Of a stretch of DNA of 64,000 nt, positions 26,211 to 36,949 are shown piece after piece. Position numbers and translations under genes: made by a program. The DNA lies in NCBI RefSeq assembly GCF_041260155.1, contig NC_091941.1, positions 38,822,747 to 38,886,746 on the forward strand, in the 5' to 3' direction. Source of the stretch: Ptychodera flava. Its lineage: Eukaryota; Hemichordata; Enteropneusta; Ptychoderidae. Each line of letters starts with the position of its first letter. Position 1 is the first letter of the stretch. The notes under the pieces were generated by a model. That model made no database searches. It was not told the origin of the DNA and saw nothing but the letters and a program-made list of their open reading frames with translations.

Positions 26211-27188
26211 TAAAAGTCATTATGAGATGGAGCATTTCATATTGCTGGGGTATAAGATTAATTTGGACTTACGATGGAATTTTCTCAGTAATCAACCTGT
26301 AAGAATGCAATGTCATGTGTGTACTAGTACTTAGTATTTCTGCAAAATGGGAGCACAGTGTCATTGACACTATTTTTGACTTAATCTTGTAAAACTTCAA
26401 GTGATGACAAATTAGTGATAAAAGGCTCAGCATACCAGGAGACAGATAATAGAACTATCATTGAAGTCAATGAAAGTATAACTTGGCATATTGCTGCAAC
26501 TTTGGCACTGTACATACCCAGGTACAGCAAATATCTTGTGTGAAATCGCACCTCAAGGATTACATATTTTCAGAATGCTTTAAATATTGCATATTGTCGG
26601 AATGTAAGAATTGTATAAAATTATACTTTCATTAAGTCCAGACCAGGGCTATAGTCAGAAGAATTGGTGCTTACTTTATAGGGCTGTAGTGGCATCTGAA
26701 ATCCTAACAATCATGTTGTGTAAATTACTATTCAAAGTACTCCTATGAACTTTGTAAATAATAGAGGAGTTCTAATTGGTTGTCAATACACAGGTGAATA
26801 TAGATGAGCAGAATGTATAGCCAATACCACTGTGTTTTGCATGAACCTTATCCCCAGCAAAGGTTATTTGAGACCCATGCAGTAGCACATTGGATCATAG
26901 AATACTGTACTGAGAATGGTAGGATCAGGCAGGGTAGATGAACTTCAATATTTACAACAGTGTAATTAGTGTAGATATTACTAAATTATTATTGCATTTG
27001 GCAGAATGTCATTTAAAGAGCAAATGTCATAAGGCTTCCAAATCTGACTGTCATTGACTTTCACAGGTCAATTTATTTTATGTGTCATTGAACTAACATG
27101 TACATATATTTAATACACCTTCATGATACCTACCTTATCTACCGATTTCGTAATGAAACCTTCCAAAAGTGTAAAATGATTTCTTCAA
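26211..27188. other. no gene seen
   Basis: AT-rich intergenic sequence with no repeat or coding signal that I can support. Confidence 0.5.
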
Positions 27189-27548
27189 TTAAGGTAGAAC
27201 GCACCTCGGGGACAGACATTCGGACTCTCAAACTTTTACAATTCTCTTCTATTATACCACATGTGGGGGTTCATTTTAAAGCTCTTGGTGAAAGAAAACT
27301 TTTCACCGGCTTAGTTTTTCGAAATTCGAAAATTTTTATTTTTCTCCATAGAGTTAACACAGGGATGGCGGCCATTTTGAATTTCAAATATCAGTAAATC
27401 TTGAGTAATTTCTTTCTCTAGTACCAAAATTTGCACGGTGACCCCTATTTTTATTCTTGATTTTGAAAGAGAATGATTGAAAGATTCATTGAGGAAAGTT
27501 AGAGCAAAAGTTTAAGTCTTTTACTTTCGAGGTGCATACTACCTTAAA
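27189..27548. mobile_element. MITE with TTAA ends, long copy of the AAGGTAG family
   Basis: Bounded by TTAA at both ends. Inverted repeats are AAGGTAGAACGCACCTCG and, on the inverse of the right end, AAGGTAGTATGCACCTCG (16 of 18 match). A TTAA target points to piggyBac-type mobilisation. The copy at 887-1120 lacks about 120 bp of its middle. Confidence 0.8.
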
Positions 27549-29999
27549 TGAGAAGAGAGTATTACACACAGAGAACCAAATGGCATACCTTCATGATCAA
27601 TGACCGTTACTGTAAATTGAAATACAATCACTGCATTTTTGAATGTATTGATTTCATGTGAGCTGCATTTCTTGTAATGCTCCATTGTCTGTTCATCATA
27701 TCAAGAATATAAATCTTCAGGTATTAGGAACAACAAAACACAAGTGAATAAGATATTAAAGGTTCATGTAGGATGAAAAGGAGAGATCAAATTTAGTTTT
27801 GGATGTACTACACAATCAGTTTGAAATTCAATTGTACAATTCAATCAGACTTTGGTGATGATAATAGTGAATTTGAGTATTTTTCAATCATCTTAAAGCA
27901 TTGTTGTGACACGTTTGAAAACATTGATTGAGGATACACACAAATAATTGCAATGAGGTGTTCAGTTTCTAAGCACGAGTGTAGTGCCAATTAAAGTACT
28001 GAATGTAAATTAGTAAATACACACTGCAGGTTCAGTGGATGTCAATGTAAATTTTGCATAAAATATCATTTACATTCTGAAGTAGTCAAATTCCATTCTG
28101 CTACAGTAACTCCAATGGCATTCACAATAGTTCTAATCAAAATCTGCTTCATTTATATTTTCACTGTAGTAGTATTCCCAAATGTGAAAAGACACTGAGA
28201 TTAAGCATGGTTTGTAGGTCAAAGAGTCAAATATTCCAACATCAAGTCGATTCATTTAACTCACTGGAGTCTACAGTCATGAAAATTCTACAAAATATTC
28301 TGCTACCTCACAAAATCACAAATCATGAGTTTGAGGTTTTTTATGCTGCATAATTAAAAGTGATTATTTCTGTCTACACGATTTTCTTCCATGATGCATC
28401 AAAATAGCAATATCAAAAATGTTTTTTGCAATTTTTTTAAAATGTTTGTAATGTAATTCCCAACACACGTGCCGTGTTGTTTAAAACTCACACAAAACCT
28501 TTGCAGTTTCTCAGGCAAGAGTTTTGTTTGTTTGTTCATTTGTGTTCTCCACAGAGCAGACTCACCAATGATATATTAGTCATCAAGAACTTTAATCAGT
28601 GTGAGAGATCAGAGTGCAGGTGTGTGCGTTCAGTGGATTTGAATTTTTTAAGCCAAAGGATTGTCACATTTTTATTACATTCCAACACTGCTTTAAACAG
28701 TAAGCCATTTTCAAATACTGCAACATGACTTTTTTTTAAATAAATGACTTTTGAAATTTCATGAGACGTCCAACTTTTTATTTTTCCATGGATCAGTGTA
28801 TTTTTCATGGGTACAGAGTCAAATAATGTAATCAAACAGATTTCTTATGTCCATTTATAAAATAATGTCATTGGCAAAAGCATAGTTTCCTGATGTCAAT
28901 TCATGAAGTATGCTATTAAACACACCTATGGTGTTGTTAGACTCCAAATTCCACACATCTTCTTGTTCAAGACAATGCAAACAAGGCTTACAGATCTTTC
29001 CACTGTCAGTGACTGTAAATTATCTGAAGAAATGTTTTTCAACTCAAAAAATGCCCACCACCACCATACAGCTAGATAACAGTGTTTAGTTACCCTACAT
29101 TCAGAACAAAGATGCCAAAAGGTGAATTTTGGTACCTTTAATTTCAGTGTTCTGAAGAACCCACTCCCCTTGCACAAACACATCACCCAGTTAAAATATT
29201 TGCTGAGACTTCCAGAGAGCCTTGCATGTTCTGTAAGTTAATCCTCAAGAGATTTCCTATGAAAGACGTCATATTTGATTAAGTTCAGCAGAAAATCTGA
29301 CCAATTTGGTGTGTTTAATTTTGCTGACCAGTAGATCTGTGTACATGTCAACTTTTCGCAAAAAAAGGCTTTGATTATCTGTCAGGTCTGGTACTCTGTC
29401 ATTTGTGGTTCCACACACAGCACTCTTTCCAATGCATAAAGCATACAGCCTTCACTGTGTATCAAATCACACTGTAGTCTGGTACTGGATGATCACACAG
29501 AGGAAATGGCGTCTCATTTGTACAGTCTGTGTGAAAAGTGCCAGTGATAATTCCCAGATTTTAGTCCCATTGTATGTACTATGATGCAGAGACTGGAGAC
29601 ATGGCCGTTGTCTTTTGTATGCCAACTGGAAGAACACCATGCTCCACTGTTTATATAACATTTAACTAATGCCCGGTGGCTAAATGCATTTCTTTGTTTA
29701 GAGTATGCTTGCCCATTGCACTCTACCATGCCCTCCAGAGAGAGGGGTCATTATTCTGGCACACTGATGATCTTATGTCGAGATATCTTTCATTTAAACT
29801 TCTGCAGCAACATTGCATTTTTATGTGTTGTATGATAAATATATAGAAACTATCGTATATTTAAACTGAATAATACACTCTGAATAGAAGACCGGTCAAT
29901 CCCTACAAACTGACTTCAAGTACTCAGAATTAATTTGTTATAGATACACTCCAGTGTCCATCGTCTGTCGTCCGTCATCCATCAACTTATTACATTCCA
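27549..29999. other. no gene seen
   Basis: About 2.4 kb without a recognisable domain, repeat or RNA gene. The open frames of 60-90 codons here have no family resemblance and no consistent exon framing. Confidence 0.5.
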
Positions 30000-30790
30000 A
30001 GCTTCTTCTTCAAAACAACCAGTCTGATTCCTTTAATATTTGGAGTACAGATCCCCAGGGATGACCGTAATCAGATTTGTTCAAATTGTGATGAAATATG
30101 CAAATTTGTATTTTTGAGGCAGTTTTTGCTATTTTTGGGAAAAAATGTTCATCTCATTAACGGCTGGTCTGACAGCTTTAATATTTGGTATACAGGTCCC
30201 GAGAGATTACCTTATTTTGATTTATCAAATTGTGATGAAATATGCAAATTTGAATTTTAAGGCAATTTTTTGTCATTTGGTCAAAAAAATCTTTAAAATC
30301 TTCTACAAAAATGCTGGTCAGACAGCTTTGATATTTGAGATATAAGTCCCTAGATTGGACATATTTCAAACTTGTTAAAATTGTGTAGCTCATCTTATAG
30401 CTTTGATATTTGGTATGCATGTTCTCATGGATTAACTAAATGTAATATATTGAAATTATCATGGAATCTGAAAATTTGTATTTTGGGAATATTTTTTGCC
30501 ATATTTGGTCAAAAAAAATGTTTCTCAAAAAGTACTTGTCTGGTAGTTTTGATACTTTGTATACAGGTTCCTAGGGATTATTGTACTGTGATATATTGAG
30601 ATTATGATGAAATCTGCAATTTTGTATTTTTGGGTCAATTTTTGCCACTTTTGGTCAAAAAATTTGTTTCTTAAAAACTGCTCATCTGATAGCTTGATGT
30701 TTGGTAGTCATGTTCTTAGGGATGATCTTAATGTGACATTTATTTTTAAAGCTATTTTTGCTATATTTGGTCAGGCCATCCTGAAATGAG
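30000..30790. repeat. degenerate tandem repeat, locus 3
   Basis: Four or five diverged units of roughly 145-170 bp. Each carries a phrase like GCTTTGATATTTGGTATACA, a CTAGGGAT-type stretch, and TTTTTGCCATTTTTGGTCAA. A GTCCGTCATCCATC phrase at about 29970 matches the heads of the loci at 23.1 and 25.5 kb, although the tetranucleotide run is missing here. Confidence 0.75.
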
Positions 30791-31430
30791 CTATCAAAGA
30801 TTCTTACCTTCATCAACACATGTCACATTATTCTTTACGTAACACAGCGGAGCAATATTGACTGTAAGGTCGCTTGTTATCAGTCTTATAATGATGTTTA
30901 ATGCATATCTGTAAGGTCTCTCAGTGTAACTTTGTAGGTTTTGTTCGTGTCATTTTCATTTTTTAAGGTACTGTAGCACAGAAGGCCAAGCTTTATGGGA
31001 CCACAGTCTCTGAAAAATCAAGCAATAATTATCTCAAATAATTCACCTTTACAAAGTGGCTTATGTACTCAGCAAAGATTATTAATCTTTAACGACCATC
31101 AGGTTTATTGCAAAATATTAAAATAACCTGTCCATTTGGTATATAACCTACAATAGTAGTATGGCTTAATGACATATACTCAACCCAGACAGTGAAAGAG
31201 TGACCATCTGACTTGCAGTGATCATTCTACCAGGCTAACATCCATTGCAATGGTATAGAATTGGTTGCAGAAAGTTGCCATGGTAGGCAGTCATTAATTA
31301 ATTAACCTCAACTTCACTAGCATCACACCACCACCACTATCATCATCATCATCATCATCGTCATCTTCGGGAGATAGGGTCACCGGACTTTGTGTTTACT
31401 TATTTTACTTAAATTTCCCATAAAATGTTT
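30791..31430. other. no gene seen
   Basis: Intergenic; contains a short (ATC)n run near 31340 and nothing else that I can name. Confidence 0.5.
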
Positions 31431-31594
31431 CAAATATCATTTATGTCATTTTCCAGCGCAAGTTTCTGTTCATTCTCACACCAAAAATGTCTCAATGGAT
31501 ACCCTAAATATAGACATCCCTGAATGAAAAATTTAAAATTACATTTTTTGGAGTGCTGTGTTTGACATTTTACACAATGATTGGAGCAGGGTTG

Positions 31595-31968
31595 GGGCTA
31601 AAGATGGCATCATTTATTATATCCTGCAAAACAGGCAATAAATTCAGAAAAATACATCAGACTTTAAAAAATGAGGAGGAAAATGAACATCATGAAGATT
31701 CTTTGATAACTGAAGTGTTTCAGCAGTCTGGTGTTATAGTTTCAGTCTCTCTTTGAATGGGCTACTTGCTGGATGTAATGATTGCTCACGCTCCTGTCTT
31801 CTTCCCTTGTTGCAAGTTAGGGTCACAGTTCCACGGCTGGAAAATGCCCTCTGTCTCACACATTATGCCGAGTACACAAGTTGTAGAAATCACCTCGCCC
31901 AAGTTTCTTTTCTGTCTTTGCTATGGTCTCTAGGATAGGTTGATACAACACATCAAACATACTAGACT
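31595..31968 (-). other. MTLN: probable 3' UTR exon of MTLN copy A
   Basis: A donor (CAG then GTAAGC, intron beginning at 32959) lies 53 bases after the MTLN stop. Conserved acceptors TTCTTCCAG (exon from 32015) and TTTACCTTTACAG (exon from 31968) are both kept in the copy at 47.2 kb. An AATAAA on the - strand at 31618-31613 would end the transcript. The segment is repeated with high similarity at 45.39-45.92 and 47.36-47.74 kb in the opposite orientation. The splicing is inferred, not shown. Confidence 0.45.
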
Positions 31969-33011
31969 CTGTAAAGGTAAAACATTTGATGTTGTGAAAA
32001 TACGTACTGTTGGTACTGGAAGAATGAAATTAGATGCAAGTACAACTGTAACAAGCAAATTTAACAAATTTTGCCTCCGCAGATACTAAGATCACGCATT
32101 TCAGGGATTGTATGTCTCCAACATAGATTCTTTGTAACTTCAAACGAATTTTGTGGGAAGAATTTAAAAGCTACGGTATTCCAGTGTGAATTGTTAATGT
32201 CAACAGGTAACTTTCCTCGAGGCCTTCCATATCAACCGATTTGCTACAGTCACAATTAGGCTTGTAGATTGTGTGATTTAATTACAAGATGGTTTAATTC
32301 TCACATTGATTTGTTTACAGGTTGAGTGTTTTAAGTATTGCACAACAACACAACATGTTTGCAGTCTCCAGGGAAACTGTAATCTAGTAGACATTACATG
32401 TAACTTAGTGTCTCAACACTAAGTTTCGTACATATAATCGTTTTATTGTATCTCTCAAAAGCCTGAATTAAACCTGGCTGAGTCTCTTCGAGGTGAAGGG
32501 ACTGTGATTAAACTCAACAGATGCTCTGAACAGTTTTTGAAAAAGTAAATTCTCACATTTTAAGGATAACCGAGCAACTGGGTGAAATAAAATTGCAAGA
32601 GGATTCAGATCGCTCTCCGCACACATCTAAATCTCCTACGATATGAACGCTATTGCTCTTATTCATATGGGTGTTTCTGTTGAGTCACTTTAGAATCATT
32701 CATAAAGGGTGGTATCACCCAACTCTTAATTCAAGATAGCGTTGTTTGTCCAATCTTTTGTTGAGGTGGCTGGCAGAAAGAAATTCGTTGCTGGGGACGC
32801 AGAACTGACCTAAACTGACCTTAAATTATATATAGCAGACTATTGTTGTTACACAATGTACCAGTAATGTGTATTTTGTTTGGGGCATAAATATTTGTCA
32901 TTCGGGGAGAACCCAAAAGGAAATAAAAAAGACATTACGGAACGATATAAAAGGCTTACCTGTGTCTGGGTCAGCTAGTCGACTGGTCTTCTCTTTTGTT
33001 CCATGACATGT

Positions 33012-33182
33012 TTAGTCATGTCTTTCTTTACTGCGGAATTTTTCTACAGCTTTTCTTCTCCTGTACTCGTTGTAACCTCTTCTTACAGAGTTCAGTTTCC
33101 ATCCAACACAAACTCCAGCTACAAAAGTTAGAGAGCAAAGAATAAAAGCAGCAGTCCCACTAAGTTCTGTATCAGAGCCCAT
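33012..33182 (-). CDS. MTLN: mitoregulin-like single-pass mitochondrial microprotein, 56 aa (copy A)
   Basis: Starts at ATG 33182 (G at -3, G at +4) and ends at TAA 33014-33012. Length is 56 residues, the same as human mitoregulin as I recall it. A short N-terminal part (MGSDTELSG) leads into a hydrophobic segment (about residues 11-28), then FVAGVCVGWKLNSVRRGY (residues 20-37), to be compared with human FASGVLLGWQANRLRRRY, and finally a basic tail (YRRRKAVEKFRSKERHD). The shared GV..GW..N..RR.Y core, topology and length make the call strong for so small a protein. Known vertebrate mitoregulin sits in the inner mitochondrial membrane, binds cardiolipin and supports respiratory supercomplexes and fatty-acid oxidation; the same role here is inference. 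The 5' end is probably near 33236, where similarity to the copy at 46.1 kb begins (TTGTCAGTCGAGTGCAAG). Confidence 0.82.
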   Translation of the reverse strand: MGSDTELSGTAAFILCSLTFVAGVCVGWKLNSVRRGYNEYRRRKAVEKFRSKERHD

Positions 33183-33538
33183 CTCCAAAGATTTCACTCT
33201 AAAATATTAACTGCTCTTGCACTCGACTGACAAGGCGTAGAAAAACTTGCACAGCGCCACTCTGTGCCCGCACCTATCAGAGTTTTTTGTTTTCACTCAA
33301 CCACTCATGTGACTTGGCATTGACAAGGGGTCAGTGTTACCATGGAAGCTGTGGATAAGGTCAACTCACTTGAAATAACGATGAAGCATCGCTAGGATAT
33401 GTGACTTAAGGATTGAACAAAGACAGATTTCGGCTCAAACTACTTGACATATTCTCAGTGTTATGGCACTATTTTACTGACCATTCACAAATATGATAAC
33501 AATGATCAGCTTTCCAAACACAAGGTTTAGGCCTAAAT

Positions 33539-33882
33539 CAGTGTTCGAAATAACACCTGTCCGGCAGTCCGAGACTGGTTGTTTTTCTGCCGGACTGGTA
33601 ATATAAAAAAGTTACCAGTCCGGCGGACAGGTTGACTTTAGCGTGGGGAGTCTTCTTTAAAACTATGTCTGCTATTTTTTCTCCGGGCTCCCATTCAAAT
33701 TTTATGGCAGGACAGTTTTCTTTCCCGTAAATTCATCCTACTCAATAGCGCATAACAAAAAAACTTAGGCACATAAAAGTGATCGCAGTATCAGGACTGA
33801 TAAGTTTTTGGCAGGACAGGCAACTTTTTGAAGTTACCAGTCCTGGTGACTGGTTGATATTTTCCACGAATTTCGAACACTG
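33539..33882. mobile_element. hAT-like MITE, CAGTGTTCGAAAT termini
   Basis: Inverted ends CAGTGTTCGAAAT / ATTTCGAACACTG bound 344 bp. Inside, ACCAGTCCGG and CCGGACTGGT recur in both orientations, giving strong internal hairpins. CAGTG ends suggest a hAT source. Flanks share TAAAT, but a full 8-bp duplication is not evident. No coding capacity. Confidence 0.72.
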
Positions 33883-35015
33883 TTTAAATATGGTCGCCTA
33901 ACGTAATAACTTTGTGAACTGCTTTCGATTAAATTTAACTGGATGAAAGATACCAAGTACTGATTAGAATGTATGAAGCTTGCCATTCATGTTGTCAGTT
34001 CCAAGATTATATTTTCCTGGGTGCTTTATTGACAATATATAACGAGTCAAATGGAAAAAAGAAAATAACAAAACTCCGACAAGTTAGCTCTATAGCTTAA
34101 GCATTACATTACTTGCAGTAATACACCGTAGACAGTTATTCACATGGATATTCTGAAGGGAAAGGTCGGTAGTGGTTGCCTTACATTTTGGAGAAAGTTT
34201 GGCAAGTATGGAAGATGCTTATTTCTGCCTTACCTTGGTTCTTCAAGTATGTAAAGGTTTGACAGTGAATTCTCGTTCAAAGATGATAAGACTTTGGCAT
34301 AGTCCAAATATATAATTTTTCTCTAAACGGTCCCAATTTCCAATCAGCTTTATCGAACAAGGGATTGAGAAAGGGCCTCTAAGTCATCTTGGGTTGAAGT
34401 CATGATAAAGTGAAGTCACAAATAACTTCACTCTTTTCATGTGGTAGCGACTGCGTAACTTGAATAAAGGGAAACGGGTTAGTAGGAGCAAAGTTTGAGA
34501 AGATTTCACATTAAAATATTATAAATTTCAACATAAAACAAACTGACAACTGTGACATATTAGTCTCCATAAAATAGTACCCGACACTTTTCTGAAATAT
34601 GCGTCATGGTTTCGATGGACACAATTGGTACAAATTTGGTATATGCATAGCGTACTAAAGTCGGTTTAATCTGTAAGATCATCTACTTTTCTCTTTAAGC
34701 AAAGCACTTGTTTTTTTATGAGTATATTTGTAATATTGCAACATTCCGCTGTACGACATCCAACACTTTTGAGAAATTTGAAAAATATAAAGATCCTATT
34801 CTCCCGAATAAGTTGCAATGGTTACATTTTCTTTTGTACTTAAAACTTGTGTCTTCGTCTGCACATTGGTCTCTATTTTCAGTGACAGACGAAACGAAAA
34901 TTTTTCAATTTAGAATTTTTTCTCAATTTAGAAATTACCTGCAGTGATATGACATGACATGACACCTTGCATTTCCTCACCAGAATCCTTCTGCGATTCT
35001 TAACGCAACAATTCT

Positions 35016-35016
<1 letters not shown>
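33883..35016. other. no gene seen
   Basis: Intergenic AT-rich sequence without a feature that I can support. Confidence 0.5.

Positions 35017-35080
<64 letters not shown>
35017..35080. repeat. (CT)n microsatellite
   Basis: 32 uninterrupted CT units. Confidence 0.95.
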
Positions 35081-35085
<5 letters not shown>

Positions 35086-35779
35086 CCAAGTGAAGGAGGG
35101 CGCTGTTTTACTATAAGTAATTTTTCTTCACAGAACTCTGCTTCTATTACATCTGAATCGGAGGCAGTTTAGTTTCGAGTCCCTCAAACTCCCCAAATCC
35201 CTTCAAATGCCCAAACATACCCTTGATATTTCAAATCCCCTGTCAATTCTCCTGACCCTTCCAGAAGTGTTTGTGAATGCGCTTTTACTGTTTCCTAATG
35301 TTCATTATTAGATCATTAGTATTGACAGTCACCTATCAAGTTGTTTTCGTTGTTATTGGATTAAACAGAATCCGAACTAATTTCCGAAAAATAATACCAC
35401 TCTTACTTGAATCCATACAATGTCATGAGTGTATGTTGGTAGGAGGTTTACAAATATGACCCTAAATTTAAATTTGTAATCCTAGAATTTGTGTCACACC
35501 ATTCCAAAAGTATGTGATCAGTGTAAAATTCAGCTGAATTTTCTGGGGATCGCATTAATCTGTCAAAAATTATTTGGCTTTTTTCAACTGATTTTCCACA
35601 GCTGAAAATTCTGGTGAATATTTCTTTTTTAAGAGAATAAGCTGCTGGATTAATCATTATTAGATATTATCTGAAAAATCAGCTGCACATCTTGTTTTTA
35701 GACAAAAATTTAGCATATTTTTTTTAGAAATTGTTAGAAAATTCCATTCAGCAGAAAATTTCAGCCAATTTTCAAAAAT

Positions 35780-35925
35780 TAAGCTGACTTTTTTACTGAA
35801 CAATGTGTTCTTCTGAAAATTTAGCTGAATTTTTTACCGAACGAGGTGTTCATCCAAATAATCAGCTGAATTTTTTACTAGATAAAGTGTTCATCAAAAA
35901 ATTCGGTCGAATTTTTGTGAATATG
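35780..35925. repeat. short tandem repeat, about 44-bp unit
   Basis: Three diverged units with the pattern AGCTGAATTTTTTAC, then a GAACGAGG-like stretch, then GTGTTCATC. Weaker relatives (CAGCTGAAAATTC) extend upstream to about 35590. Confidence 0.6.
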
Positions 35926-36131
35926 AATTTTAAAAAGGCATTTTTGGGGATGTGAAATATCTTATTTTGAAAGTTATGGTGCAATTATTTTCAGTATTAT
36001 AGTAACATTAATATCTGGTAAGAAAATTTGAAATTAAAAGGAAATTCCGAGATTTAATCGGATTTTCCGAAATTAGTTCGGATTGTGTTATTAGTAATTT
36101 CTAAATATTTGTTTTCCGTATTAAGGCTAAT

Positions 36132-36160
36132 CACGGTCCCTCTTTGATGGAGGGACTGTG
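36132..36160. mobile_element. 29-bp end-to-end deletion derivative of the CACGGTCCCTC transposon family
   Basis: CACGGTCCCTC, a few bases, then GAGGGACTGTG: the two termini of the family seen at 19204-20831, joined with almost nothing between them. It is flanked by exact 7-bp repeats GGCTAAT (36125-36131 and 36161-36167), the same duplication length as the long copy. Confidence 0.7.
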
Positions 36161-36264
36161 GGCTAATAAGGTTATTTGTAACCAGTCCTTTAGAAATGCG
36201 AATTCATTGACGAGGTCACTTTTTTAATCAAATAAAAGAAAAGGGGATCAGCATATGTATCTTG

Positions 36265-36420
36265 TAGTCTGGCAGCCAAATCCACTTTTTGTTCTGAACC
36301 TTGTGTTAGGGACCGGATTTTGCTAATCAAGATAACCAAAGTGAAAAAAATAGTTACTGGATCTCTGTCAGTATTGAGCAATTTTAGATAATTAGCATAA
36401 ACAAAATGGCCGCCAAATTA
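36265..36420 (+). repeat. left arm of a diverged inverted repeat flanking the Penelope-like remnant
   Basis: Matches the inverse of 40555-40725. The best-kept part (36353-36415) includes CTCTGTCAGTATTGAGCAAT and AAATGGCCGCCA. The match continues more weakly on both sides. See 36950-39300 for the enclosed element. Confidence 0.65.
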
Positions 36421-36724
36421 TCACAAATTACCATTGGAAGCAGTAGAAGTAGGCTTTATATTGTTAAAGTCTGCTAATAAAAGCACATTTCTATTAGTGC
36501 TTCAACTAAAAAAAGGTTAGTGATAATAGATGAATAAATTTAAATACCAATTTGCATAAATTAACACAAAATTATCACAAATTACCATTGGAAGCAGCAG
36601 AAGTAGGCTTTATATTGTTAAAGTCTCTCTAGTAAAAGCACATTTCTATTAGTGCTTCAACTAAAAATAGGTAAGTAATCATAGATGAATAAATTTAAAT
36701 ACTCATTTGCATAAATTAACACAT
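36418..36724 (+). repeat. tandem duplication, 154-bp unit, two copies
   Basis: The phrase TTATCACAAATTACCATTGG starts at 36418 and again at 36572, and the two units stay highly similar through AATTTGCATAAATTAACACA. The high identity suggests a fairly recent duplication. Confidence 0.9.
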
Positions 36725-36949
36725 TCACCATATTTTATAGGAAAGTTTGAACTGTACCAAAGTAGATTATAAACAATGCTACAATGAATGCTAAATGAAT
36801 TGGTGCGGCAAAGGGGAAGGCAGCTCCACACACCATACTATTTTTGCGGATATTCAGTGTTTTCCTATATTACTCGTAATATGTTTAATATTTTAGTCTT
36901 CTATAATTTGGACACAGTGTTGGGACACTATTGCGAAACAAAAAGTCTA

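Noticed and set aside
31553-31756. + strand 67-codon frame MLCLTFYTMIGAGLGLKMAS
   Set aside because: It is antisense to the inferred MTLN 3' exon and is not preserved in the other two copies of that DNA.
33183-33197. MTLN start five codons earlier
   Set aside because: That position is GTG, not ATG. The ATG at 33182 has good context and gives the family's usual length.
33337-33350. X-box near the MTLN 5' side (GTTACCATGGAAGC)
   Set aside because: The second half-site ends GC instead of AC, so it fails the X-box pattern. MTLN is not expected to be an RFX target.
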